From DASRSS01 sp035656335 (GTDB lineage Bacteria; Actinomycetota; Actinomycetes; Mycobacteriales; Jatrophihabitantaceae), in the NCBI GenBank assembly GCA_035656335.1, contig DASRSS010000139.1:1-5004 (forward strand): 5,004 nt of DNA, given 5' to 3'. A program made the position numbers and the translations under genes. Positions 1 to 5,004 of this stretch are shown one piece after another. Each line of letters starts with the position of its first letter. The first letter of the stretch is position 1. The notes beneath the pieces are model-generated. The model was not told the DNA's origin and made no database searches. It saw nothing but the letters and a program-made list of their open reading frames with translations.

Positions 1-353
1 GCGGCGATGCCGGCCTTCTTCACACTCGGCCCGGTCTCGTTCAGCCGCTGCGCCGCATCGGCCTCGGACAGCGGATACAGCGCCCCGGCCAGCTCATCCA
101 GCCCGGACCGCCGATGCACGTGCGGCGCGCCGCGCAGCGACCACACCAGCGCGAGCGGCCGGTCCGGACCGAACACGTCGGACGGCGGCGGCTCGGCCAG
201 CCGCGCGTCCATCGCCAGCCGGGCCAGCTCGCCGGAGCTGTAGTCCTGCACGCCGATGTCGAGCACCGCGAGCCGCTCCGCGTTCGACGTCTCGCGGTGC
301 AGCCCCTGGGCCTCGACGCGGTACGCGAGCACCTGGCGGCGCGAGATCTCCAT
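1..353 (-). CDS. AlkZ-like winged-helix DNA-binding protein (3' end outside window)
   Basis: Only the first 117 residues are visible; the gene runs off the left edge. The N-terminus (MEISRRQVLAYRVEAQGL), the GVQDY segment at 34-38 and LALVWSLRGAPHVHRR at 67-82 match the actinobacterial winged-helix DNA-binding family related to the AlkZ/YcaQ DNA glycosylases (HTH_42 type), usually about 350-400 residues. In AlkZ the catalytic motif is QxQ or QxD. Here the aligned stretch reads GVQ, so the first Gln is missing and glycosylase activity should not be assumed. The ATG at 353 lies 11 bases past the stop of the VOC gene, so the two form an operon. An in-frame GTG at 368 overlaps that stop as GTGA and would add five residues; neither start has a clear Shine-Dalgarno sequence. 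Family membership is recognised from motifs; the substrate is unknown. Confidence 0.72.
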   Translation of the reverse strand, partial: MEISRRQVLAYRVEAQGLHRETSNAERLAVLDIGVQDYSSGELARLAMDARLAEPPPSDVFGPDRPLALVWSLRGAPHVHRRSGLDELAGALYPLSEADAAQRLNETGPSVKKAGIA

Positions 354-364
354 ACCGACAGTGT

Positions 365-730
365 TCACGCAGACGCGGAGATGCAGAACGGGTGTCCGGC
401 GGGGTCGAGCAGCACGCGCCAGCGGTCCGGCTCGGGCTGGTGCTCCGCCTTCGTCGCACCGATCTCCAGCATGGCGCGCTCGGCATCGTCCAGCTCGGAC
501 ACCGACAGGTCCAGGTGGAACTGCTTCGGCGGCGTCCCGTCCGGCCAGTCCGGCGCCTGGTAGCCGTCAATGCGATAGGCGCCGATCCAGACGCCGCCGG
601 GCGTCTCGACACCGACGAAGTTGTCCGACTCGTACGCCACCTTCCCGTCCAGTGCCTGCGCCCAGAACTGGGCGAGCTGCTGCGCGTCCGCGCAGTCCAG
701 CGTCACCGACCACAGCTTGCCGATCGCCAT
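365..730 (-). CDS. VOC family / glyoxalase-like protein
   Basis: A complete 121-residue protein of the vicinal oxygen chelate fold, close to the glyoxalase-like (Glyoxalase_6) group. It has two beta-alpha-beta-beta-beta halves: the first opens with VTLDCADAQQLAQFW (9-23), the second with QFHLDLSVSELDDAE (70-84) and closes with WRVLLDPAGHPFCIS (104-118). His72 sits where the second half usually carries a metal ligand. The first half has Ser8 near the expected His, and the final strand has Cys116 near the expected Glu, so a classical metal-dependent glyoxalase site looks incomplete (inference from motif position only). The ATG at 730 is preceded by AAGGAG at 743-738 with a 7-base gap, which decides this start over the in-frame ATG at 778, which lies in the operator. 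It is the first gene of the operon with the AlkZ-like protein and is divergent from the WYL regulator, its probable controller. Soluble; no signal peptide. Substrate unknown; related proteins include drug-binding and dioxygenase members. Confidence 0.85.
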   Translation of the reverse strand: MAIGKLWSVTLDCADAQQLAQFWAQALDGKVAYESDNFVGVETPGGVWIGAYRIDGYQAPDWPDGTPPKQFHLDLSVSELDDAERAMLEIGATKAEHQPEPDRWRVLLDPAGHPFCISASA

Positions 731-737
731 CGTGTCG

Positions 738-743
738 CTCCTT
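738..743 (-). promoter_or_regulatory. Shine-Dalgarno site of the VOC gene
   Basis: AAGGAG on the minus strand, 7 bases before the ATG at 730. It is one of the better ribosome binding sites in this window and fixes the VOC start. Confidence 0.7.
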
Positions 744-776
744 CGTCCTCGATCCGTCCGCGCCAGCATGGCAGCC

Positions 777-801
777 AAACCTGTCAGCGAATGTCAGGTT
801 T
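777..801. promoter_or_regulatory. Palindromic operator in the VOC / WYL-regulator divergent region
   Basis: AAACCTGTCA (777-786), five spacer bases GCGAA, then TGTCAGGTTT (792-801): a 10-base inverted repeat with one mismatched pair. It also contains TGTCAG twice in direct orientation. The arms are AT-richer than the surrounding DNA and the repeat lies between two divergent genes, one of which encodes a DNA-binding regulator. It lies just upstream of the -10 of the WYL gene and 46 bases upstream of the VOC start, so a bound dimer could block both promoters. The inverted repeat is seen directly; the assignment as the WYL regulator's own operator is inference. Confidence 0.6.
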
Positions 802-807
802 ATCGGC

Positions 808-813
808 GATACT
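808..813 (+). promoter_or_regulatory. Putative -10 element of a leaderless promoter for the WYL regulator
   Basis: GATACT (808-813) resembles a sigma-70 family -10 hexamer, and the GTG at 821 begins 7 bases after it, where transcription would start. No Shine-Dalgarno sequence precedes 821. Leaderless mRNAs are common in actinobacteria, so the start codon may be the first transcribed base. No good -35 box is seen at 17 bases; the operator occupies that area. Confidence 0.4.
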
Positions 814-820
814 CGACGCC

Positions 821-1795
821 GTGCGCGCGAGCCGGCTGCTGTCGATCCTGCTCATGCTGCACACCCGCGGACGAGTCAGCGCGCAGCAGCTCGCCGACGA
901 GCTCGAGGTCTCGCTGCGCACGATCTACCGCGACGTCGACGCCCTGAACGGCGCCGGCATCCCGGTGTACGCGACCCGCGGCCGGGCCGGCGGTTTCCAG
1001 CTGCTGGACGGCTACCGCACCAGGCTCACCGGCCTGACCGCGGACGAGGCCGACGCGCTGTTCCTCGCCGGGCTGCCCGGAGCCGCTGCGGACCTCGGCC
1101 TCGGCTCGACGCTGGCGGCCACCCAGCTCAAGCTGCTCGCCGCGCTCCCACCCGAACTGCGCGAGCGGGCCGCCCGCATCCGGGACCGCTTCCACCTGGA
1201 CGCGCCCGGCTGGCTGCGCGAGGCCGAGGAGCTGCCCAGCCTGGCGACCGTCGCCGACGCGGTGTGGACGCAGCACCGGCTGCACGTCCGGTACGAGCGC
1301 TCGAACCGCGCGGTCGTCGACCGGGTGCTGGAGCCGCTGGGTCTCGTCCTCAAGGCGGGCACCTGGTACCTGGTCGCGTCCGTCCCGGCGGACCATCGCG
1401 GCCCACGCACCTACCGCGTCTCGCGCGTTCACGCGGCCGCCGCCCTGGACGAATCCTTCGAGCGGCCAACGGGATTCGACCTCGAGGCGCACTGGGCCGG
1501 GTACCAGCGCGACTACGAGCAGCGCCTCTTCCACGACACCGCCACGATCCGGCTCAGCCCGGCCGGCCGGCAGCTGCTGTTCCTGATCGGCGCGGCCGCC
1601 GCGCGCGCCGGCCACGCCGCGATGTCCGAACCGGACGCGGACGGCTGGGCGACCACGACCGTCCCCACTGAGTCCGTCAAGCACGCCCACCATGCGCTGC
1701 TGCAACTCGGCGCGGACGTCGAGGTCGTGGCTCCCGCCGAACTGCGCGAGCTGGTCGCGGCGAGCGCTCGGGCGATGGTCGAGCGCTACGGCTGA
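821..1795 (+). CDS. HTH / WYL-domain transcriptional regulator (YafY/DeoR-like)
   Basis: A 324-residue protein, the normal length for the family. The N-terminal winged helix-turn-helix spans about 1-60 (SAQQLADELEVSLRTIYRDV at 20-39, wing with GRAGGFQLLDGYRT at 54-67). A WYL domain follows at about 130-215 with the name-giving Trp182-Tyr183-Leu184, then a C-terminal WCX-type extension. WYL domains are thought to bind small ligands or nucleic acid and switch the attached HTH. The GTG at 821 gives the family's typical opening (VRASRLLSILLMLHTRGR) and lies directly behind a -10-like hexamer. An in-frame ATG at 791 is possible but sits inside the operator palindrome and adds ten residues foreign to the family. 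It is divergent from the VOC/AlkZ-like operon, its likely target along with itself. Its stop overlaps the convergent small membrane protein gene by 10 bases. Ligand unknown. Confidence 0.9.
   Translation: MRASRLLSILLMLHTRGRVSAQQLADELEVSLRTIYRDVDALNGAGIPVYATRGRAGGFQLLDGYRTRLTGLTADEADALFLAGLPGAAADLGLGSTLAATQLKLLAALPPELRERAARIRDRFHLDAPGWLREAEELPSLATVADAVWTQHRLHVRYERSNRAVVDRVLEPLGLVLKAGTWYLVASVPADHRGPRTYRVSRVHAAAALDESFERPTGFDLEAHWAGYQRDYEQRLFHDTATIRLSPAGRQLLFLIGAAAARAGHAAMSEPDADGWATTTVPTESVKHAHHALLQLGADVEVVAPAELRELVAASARAMVERYG
1763..1787 (-). terminator. Hairpin at the 3' end of the mca operon
   Basis: AGCGCTCG (1763-1770) and CGAGCGCT (1780-1787) form a perfect 8-base inverted repeat around a 9-base loop. 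On the minus strand it begins in the stop codon of the small membrane protein gene. No T-run follows. It could be a terminator or mRNA-end structure, but it lies in the WYL coding sequence and chance 8-base repeats are not rare at this GC content. Confidence 0.22.
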
Positions 1796-2070
1796 GCGGG
1801 CGGGTCGCCGTCGGCCGGACCGCCGTCGTCGGTCCGGGTCGGCGCCTCGTCCGTGGCCGGATCGGCTTGCTGCGCAGGTGATTCGGTCTTCTTGTCCTGG
1901 ACGGGGAAGCCGTCACGCACCTTGCGCATGTGCTTGGACATCGACTTGAACAGGAAGTAGCAGACCGCGCACAGAATCAGGATGATCGCCAGCCCCCACG
2001 GGCCGGACTTCGCCGCCTCGCCGGTCGGGCCCTTAGCCGCGAACTCGAGGGCGAACGCCGAAACCGTCAC
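1786..2070 (-). CDS. Small one-pass membrane protein coupled to mca
   Basis: A 94-residue hypothetical protein. After about 23 mildly polar residues there is one strongly hydrophobic segment (GPWGLAIILILCAVCYFLF, about 23-41). A basic stretch follows (KSMSKHMRKVR, 42-52), then a Pro/Asp/Gln-rich, probably disordered tail to residue 94. The positive-inside rule puts the tail in the cytoplasm. The GTG start at 2070 overlaps the mca stop as GTGA, so translation is probably coupled to mca. A small membrane protein in this position is also known in mycobacteria (Rv1083 next to mca, Rv1082), which suggests a conserved but uncharacterised partnership; I have not aligned the sequences. No enzymatic motif is visible. 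The last 10 bases overlap the convergent WYL gene. Confidence 0.8.
   Translation of the reverse strand: MTVSAFALEFAAKGPTGEAAKSGPWGLAIILILCAVCYFLFKSMSKHMRKVRDGFPVQDKKTESPAQQADPATDEAPTRTDDGGPADGDPPAQP
1815..1837 (+). terminator. Hairpin downstream of the WYL regulator gene
   Basis: CCGGACCG (1815-1822) and CGGTCCGG (1830-1837) form a perfect, fully GC-rich 8-base stem around a 7-base loop, 20 bases after the WYL stop. No T-run follows, which is common for candidate terminators in actinobacteria. It lies in the codons for the disordered tail of the convergent membrane protein. Terminator function is inference. Confidence 0.33.
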
Positions 2071-2957
2071 GTCTGCACCAGCTCCCGGACGCCCGCGAAC
2101 AGGTCGTCCTCGGGGATCGTCGAGTCGACGAGCGAGCGGGCCAGCTCGAAGTCCTCAGTGGGCCACGCCTCGCGCTGGATGTCCAGCGGCACGGCGAAGA
2201 ACCAGCCGTTCGGGTCGACCTGGGTCGCGTGCGCGAGCAGGGCCGCGTCCCGCCGCTCGAACCAGTCCGCGACGTTCACGCGCGTGGTGACCTTCGGCAC
2301 CCGGAACTCACCGGCACGCTCCTGGAACCTCTTGCGGCGCTCCTCGAACGGGGACTCGATGCCGCGCTCGAGCAATGCGTTGTGCAGCGCGTCGAACCGC
2401 TCGAAGCTGAAACCGACGTCGTAGTACAGCTTCAGTGGCTGCCACGGCTCACCGGCGTCCGGGTACGCGTCCGGGTCGGGCGCCGCGTCGAACGCACCGA
2501 CGCTGATCTCGTGGCACCGGATGTGGTCCGGGTGCGGATAGCCGCCGTTCTCGTCGTACGTCGTGATCACGTGCGGGCGGAAGCTGCGGATCTCCTTGAC
2601 CAGCCGGTGCACGCCCTCCTCGATCGGGGTGAGCGCGAAGCACCCGTCGGGTAGCGGCGGCAGCGGATCGCCTTCGGGCAGGCCGGAATCGACGAAGCCC
2701 AACCAGTGCTGGCGGACACCGAGGATCTCCCGCGCCCGGTCCATCTCGGCGCGGCGGATCTCCGCCATCCGGGCCTCGATCTCGGGTCGGTCCTGCAGCG
2801 CGGGGTTCAGGATGCTGCCGCGCTCGCCGCCGGTACACGTCACGACCAGCACGTCGACGCCCTCGTCGACGTAGCGCGCCATCGTCGCGGCGCCCTTGCT
2901 GGACTCGTCGTCGGGGTGCGCGTGCACGGCCATCAGGCGCAGTGGTCCGGCGTCCAC
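2067..2957 (-). CDS. mca: Mycothiol S-conjugate amidase Mca
   Basis: A 296-residue zinc amidase of the LmbE/PIG-L deacetylase fold, full family length. It hydrolyses mycothiol S-conjugates in the cytoplasm to GlcN-Ins and a mercapturic acid that is exported, the key step of mycothiol-dependent detoxification of electrophiles and antibiotics. Motifs: VHAHPDDESSKGAAT (11-25) gives zinc ligands His14 and Asp17 and the general base Asp16. TTYDENGGYPHPDH (132-145) gives the third ligand His145 and the catalytic His142. Lys21 after DDESS, together with the close overall match to the mycobacterial enzyme (VTTRVN at 224-229, RDAALLAHATQVDPN at 237-251), points to Mca rather than the paralogue MshB, which has a different residue there. 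The GTG start at 2957 is preceded by GAGGG (2971-2967) at 9 bases. It is followed directly by the coupled small membrane protein and is divergent from greA, as in mycobacteria. Confidence 0.96.
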   Translation of the reverse strand: MDAGPLRLMAVHAHPDDESSKGAATMARYVDEGVDVLVVTCTGGERGSILNPALQDRPEIEARMAEIRRAEMDRAREILGVRQHWLGFVDSGLPEGDPLPPLPDGCFALTPIEEGVHRLVKEIRSFRPHVITTYDENGGYPHPDHIRCHEISVGAFDAAPDPDAYPDAGEPWQPLKLYYDVGFSFERFDALHNALLERGIESPFEERRKRFQERAGEFRVPKVTTRVNVADWFERRDAALLAHATQVDPNGWFFAVPLDIQREAWPTEDFELARSLVDSTIPEDDLFAGVRELVQT

Positions 2958-3153
2958 TAGTTACCGCCCTCGCGTCGGGTCTTCGTCACACCACTATTGT
3001 CCCCGACGCCACGGGCTCCCGCCGCCGCGGGTGGCCGCTGGTGGGGTCCGGGCGGCGCGACGGCGGGCCGCGCCACTTCGCCTCATCCTGGGTCCGGTGT
3101 TACGTTCGACGTTCGACCTTGTTCCGGAATCGAGTACCCGCTTGGAGCGATCC
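2958..3153. promoter_or_regulatory. Divergent mca / greA promoter region
   Basis: This 196-base region must hold the promoters of both genes. On the plus strand TGTTACGTT (3098-3106) fits an extended -10 (TGnTAnnnT) about 48 bases before greA, followed by a short tandem GTTCGAC repeat (3104-3117). On the minus strand the most AT-rich stretch is around 2993-2999 (ACAATAG), 36 bases before mca, a weak -10 candidate. I see no convincing -35 box for either, no SigR-type GGAAT/GTT pair for mca, and no third gene. Confidence 0.35.
3144..3147 (+). promoter_or_regulatory. Shine-Dalgarno site of greA
   Basis: GGAG 6 bases before the GTG at 3154; it selects this start over the long open upstream frame. 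Confidence 0.65.
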
Positions 3154-3651
3154 GTGTCCAATCCTGACGCGACCAACGTCACCTGGCTCACCCAGGAGGC
3201 CTACGACCGCCTGAAGCATGAGCTCGACGAGCTCATCGCGAACCGGCCGGTGATCGCCAAGGAGATCAACGACCGGCGCGAGGAGGGCGACCTCCGCGAG
3301 AACGGTGGCTACCAGGCCGCGCGCGAGGAACAGGGCAAGCAGGAGGGACGGATCCTGCAGCTGCAGGACACGCTGCGCCGCGCCAAGGTCGGCGAGGCTC
3401 CGCCGGACGACGGCGTCGCCGAGCCCGGCATGCTCGTCACCGTCCGCTACGAGGGCGACGACGACACCGAGACGTTCCTGCTCGGCTCGCGCGAGGAGGC
3501 CGAGACCGCGGGCGTGGCCGTGTACTCGCCGCAGTCCCCGATCGGGCGCGCGCTCAACGGCCGCCACGAGGGCGAGACCGTCGAGTACGAGACGCCGGCC
3601 GGCAAGACCATGAAAGTCGAGCTGATCAGCGCGAAGCCCTACACCGGCTGA
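3154..3651 (+). CDS. greA: Transcription elongation factor GreA
   Basis: A 165-residue protein, the usual GreA length. It enters the secondary channel of RNA polymerase and stimulates cleavage of the 3' RNA end in backtracked complexes. The N-terminal antiparallel coiled coil covers about 10-85. Its tip carries REEGDLRENGGY (42-53) with the acidic residues Asp46 and Glu49 that position catalytic magnesium. The NGGY form, in place of NAEY of E. coli, is the version found in mycobacteria. The C-terminal FKBP-like domain ends with SPIGRALNGRHEGETVEYET and the typical VELISAKPY. The GTG start has a good Shine-Dalgarno site. The frame stays open upstream to 2896 but that stretch resembles nothing in the family. 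Its stop is one base from the stop of the convergent Lrp-type gene. Confidence 0.97.
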   Translation: MSNPDATNVTWLTQEAYDRLKHELDELIANRPVIAKEINDRREEGDLRENGGYQAAREEQGKQEGRILQLQDTLRRAKVGEAPPDDGVAEPGMLVTVRYEGDDDTETFLLGSREEAETAGVAVYSPQSPIGRALNGRHEGETVEYETPAGKTMKVELISAKPYTG

Positions 3652-3652
3652 G

Positions 3653-4132
3653 CTAATCGCCTGTCACAAGTGGCAGGACGCGATGGCTGATCGGGTTCGT
3701 CAGCGCGATCACCGTCGACGAGCGGACGATGTCTGCTGACTCGGTCAGCCGGTCGAGCACCCGCTGCAGGTCCTCGTGCGAGCCCGCGACCACGCGGCAC
3801 AGCATGTCGCCCTGCCCGGTGATCGTGTGCACCTCGAGCACTTCCGGGATCGAGTTCAGGTGCGCCTGCACGGCGCGGCCGCGTCCCTGCCGGATCTCGA
3901 GCGTGACGAACGCGGTGACCGGATAGCCGAGCGCGGCCGGGTCCAGCGTTGGCGCGAACGAGGCGATCACGCCGCGCTGCACCAAACGGTCCAGCCGCGC
4001 CTGGACGGTGCCCCGCGCGACGCCGAGCCGCCGGGACAGCTCCAGCACGCCCACGCGGGGGGAGTCGTCCAGCTCGCGCAGCAGCCGCGCGTCCAACTCG
4101 TCGATCGGGCGCGCACGTCCGTTCGGGGTCAC
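3653..4132 (-). CDS. Lrp/AsnC family transcriptional regulator
   Basis: A 159-residue protein, normal for the family. The N-terminal HTH covers about 8-65: IDELDARLLRELDDSPRV (10-27), then LSRRLGVARGTVQARLDRL (32-50) holding the recognition helix, then the typical GVIASFAPTLDPAALGYPV. The C-terminal RAM domain (about 72-150) has the beta-alpha-beta-beta-alpha-beta pattern, with VLEVHTITGQGDMLCRVV at 98-115 containing the conserved Gly-Asp of the effector-binding loop. Such proteins form dimers to octamers and respond to amino acids or related compounds. The GTG start at 4132 has only a weak GAGG (4145-4142, 9-base gap). It is divergent from the AAA+ gene and convergent with greA. The effector and targets cannot be read from the sequence; autoregulation is usual in the family, but I see no clear Lrp-type palindrome in the intergenic region. 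Confidence 0.93.
   Translation of the reverse strand: MTPNGRARPIDELDARLLRELDDSPRVGVLELSRRLGVARGTVQARLDRLVQRGVIASFAPTLDPAALGYPVTAFVTLEIRQGRGRAVQAHLNSIPEVLEVHTITGQGDMLCRVVAGSHEDLQRVLDRLTESADIVRSSTVIALTNPISHRVLPLVTGD
3656..3684 (+). terminator. Putative greA terminator hairpin inside the lrp-type gene
   Basis: Starting 4 bases after the greA stop, ATCGC (3656-3660) pairs with GCGAT (3680-3684). Inside it CTGTCA (3661-3666) pairs with TGGCAG (3671-3676) around a CAAG loop, leaving a 3-base bulge (3677-3679). One pair is a T-G wobble that works only in plus-strand RNA, which favours the greA transcript as the user. No U-tract follows. The structure lies in the last codons of the convergent regulator. 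Confidence 0.4.
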
Positions 4133-4239
4133 GGGGGACAGCCTCGCACAGTCGTTCCGCCCGCGCCGCTGGGTTTCCGGCGTCGCGGCCGCGCGGATTG
4201 CGATGGCGATGGTTGCGCGTGGGTCGTAGCGTCGAGCGG
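4133..4239. promoter_or_regulatory. Divergent promoter region of the Lrp-type and AAA+ genes
   Basis: The 107 bases hold no gene. On the plus strand TAGCGT (4227-4232) is a -10-like hexamer ending 7 bases before the GTG at 4240, again a leaderless arrangement; TGGCGA (4204-4209) is a weak -35 at 17 bases. A short GCGATG tandem repeat lies at 4200-4211. No clear promoter is visible on the minus strand. Confidence 0.35.
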
Positions 4240-5004
4240 GTGAGCGTACCCACCATGAATGCCCCGACCGAGTCCACGCTCGGGGAGCTGCGCGCGTCCG
4301 GCCACGTGCAGCGCAGCGTCAAGACGGAGATCCGCGAGAACCTCATCGCCCGGCTGGCCGCAGGCGAACCGACCTTCCCCGGCATCGTCGGCTTCGACGA
4401 GACCGTGCTGCCCGAGGTCGAGCGCGCGCTGCTGGCCGGTCACGACATCGTGCTGCTCGGCGAGCGCGGCCAGGGCAAGACCCGGCTGATCCGCACCATC
4501 GTCGGACTGCTGGACGAGTGGACGCCGGCCGTCGCGGGCTGCGAGATCAACGATCACCCGTACACGCCGGTGTGTGGGCGCTGCCTCGCGCTGCTGGCGT
4601 CCGAGGGGGAGCTGACGCCGATCGTCTGGCGCCACCGCAGCGAGCGGTACGGCGAGAAGCTCGCCACGCCGGACACGTCCGTCGGCGACCTGATCGGCGA
4701 CGTCGACCCGATCAAGGTCGCGCAGGGCCGCACGCTCGGCGACCCGGACACGATCCACTACGGGCTGGTGCCGCGGACCAACCGCGGCATCATCGCCGTC
4801 AACGAGCTGCCGGATCTCGCCGAGCGCATCCAGGTCGCGCTGCTGAACGTGCTGGAGGAGCGCGACATCCAGGTGCGCGGCTACCAGCTGCGGCTGCCGC
4901 TGGACCTGCTGATGGTCGCGAGCGCCAACCCCGAGGACTACACCAACCGCGGGCGCATCATCACCCCGCTCAAGGACCGCTTCGGCGCCGAGGTGCGTAC
5001 GCAC
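4240..5004 (+). CDS. MoxR/ChlI-like AAA+ ATPase (magnesium-chelatase-like, 3' end outside window)
   Basis: The frame is open from GTG 4240 to the window end. An ATG five codons later (4255) is the alternative start and is used for numbering here; 250 residues are seen of a family usually about 450-500 long. Walker A is GERGQGKT (69-76). The Walker B position reads GIIAVNELPDL (178-188), with Asn-Glu in place of Asp-Glu. The sensor-1 region is VASANPEDYTNRGRIITPLK (221-240), followed by DRFGAEVRTH, with Arg in the usual arginine-finger area. LLNVLEERDIQVRGYQLRLP (196-215) is the ChlI/MoxR hairpin-insert region. An insert after Walker A carries Cys96, His101, Cys107 and Cys110. The family, called magnesium chelatase in many genomes (for example Rv0958), is normally paired with a VWA-domain protein, which would lie to the right of this window. 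There is no bacteriochlorophyll context, so metal chelation into porphyrin is not implied; a chaperone-like remodelling role is more likely. Confidence 0.88.
   Translation, partial: MSVPTMNAPTESTLGELRASGHVQRSVKTEIRENLIARLAAGEPTFPGIVGFDETVLPEVERALLAGHDIVLLGERGQGKTRLIRTIVGLLDEWTPAVAGCEINDHPYTPVCGRCLALLASEGELTPIVWRHRSERYGEKLATPDTSVGDLIGDVDPIKVAQGRTLGDPDTIHYGLVPRTNRGIIAVNELPDLAERIQVALLNVLEERDIQVRGYQLRLPLDLLMVASANPEDYTNRGRIITPLKDRFGAEVRTH

Noticed and set aside
256..1671. A 471-codon plus-strand open frame across the VOC and WYL genes
   Set aside because: Its Arg/Pro/Ala-rich translation has no domain, and it crosses two genes with clear family motifs in other frames.
800..1705. A 301-codon minus-strand open frame opposite the WYL regulator
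   Set aside because: Gly/Arg/Val/Gln-rich with no recognisable motif; antisense to a well-supported gene.
3008..3035. Inverted repeat GCCAC / GTGGC between mca and greA
   Set aside because: The arms are only 5 bases with an 18-base loop, which is expected by chance in such GC-rich DNA.
2896..3153. An upstream extension of greA in the same frame
   Set aside because: The extension runs into mca on the other strand and has no GreA similarity; GTG 3154 has a good Shine-Dalgarno site and gives the normal length.
2958..3153. SigR-type promoter for mca (mca is in the SigR regulon of Streptomyces)
   Set aside because: I looked for GGAAT with GTT 16-19 bases later on the minus strand. The only near match, GGAAC, lacks GTT at the right distance.
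3621..3630. 10-base perfect palindrome GCTGATCAGC at the end of greA
   Set aside because: It has no loop, lies in conserved greA codons and fits codon use; no regulatory role is supported.
3639..4385. A 248-codon minus-strand open frame overlapping the Lrp-type gene
   Set aside because: Arg/Ala/Gly-rich shadow in another frame; the Lrp/AsnC frame over the same bases is unambiguous.
4129..5004. A 291-codon open frame on the minus strand opposite the ATPase
   Set aside because: Its translation is low-complexity (rich in Arg, Ala, Val, Gln, Asp) with no motif, whereas the plus strand carries a clear AAA+ protein through the same bases. It is a GC-rich antisense shadow.

Overview
The window is GC-rich chromosomal DNA. 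mca (mycothiol S-conjugate amidase) places it in a mycothiol-producing actinobacterium (Actinomycetia). The GreA tip sequence, the GTG starts and the leaderless-looking promoters fit this. I cannot name a genus. It looks like ordinary, mostly core chromosome: there is no insertion sequence, CRISPR array, tRNA, rRNA or phage gene. No clearly undescribed system is visible.

Layout from left to right. (1) Positions 1-730, minus strand: a two-gene operon of a VOC/glyoxalase-like protein (730-365) and an AlkZ-like winged-helix protein (353 to the left edge, cut off). (2) Positions 731-820: a divergent control region with a near-perfect palindrome (777-801) between that operon and a WYL-domain regulator (821-1795, plus), the likely operator. 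(3) Positions 1786-2957, minus strand: mca (2957-2067) and a small one-pass membrane protein (2070-1786) joined by a 4-base GTGA overlap. (4) Positions 2958-3153: divergent promoter region. (5) greA (3154-3651, plus), which ends one base from the stop of a convergent Lrp/AsnC-family regulator (4132-3653, minus). (6) Positions 4133-4239: divergent intergenic region. (7) From 4240 or 4255 to the right edge, plus strand: the N-terminal ~250 residues of a MoxR/ChlI-like AAA+ ATPase, cut off by the window.

How the genes work together. The WYL regulator probably represses itself and the VOC/AlkZ-like pair through the shared palindrome. Mca with its coupled membrane protein belongs to thiol-based detoxification: it cleaves mycothiol-toxin conjugates so that the toxin part can be exported as a mercapturic acid. 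GreA rescues backtracked RNA polymerase. The Lrp regulator and the AAA+ ATPase diverge and may share control, but no target is evident. Both convergent gene ends (1786-1795 and 3651-3653) leave no intergenic space. Hairpins able to act as terminators lie inside the opposing gene's coding sequence.
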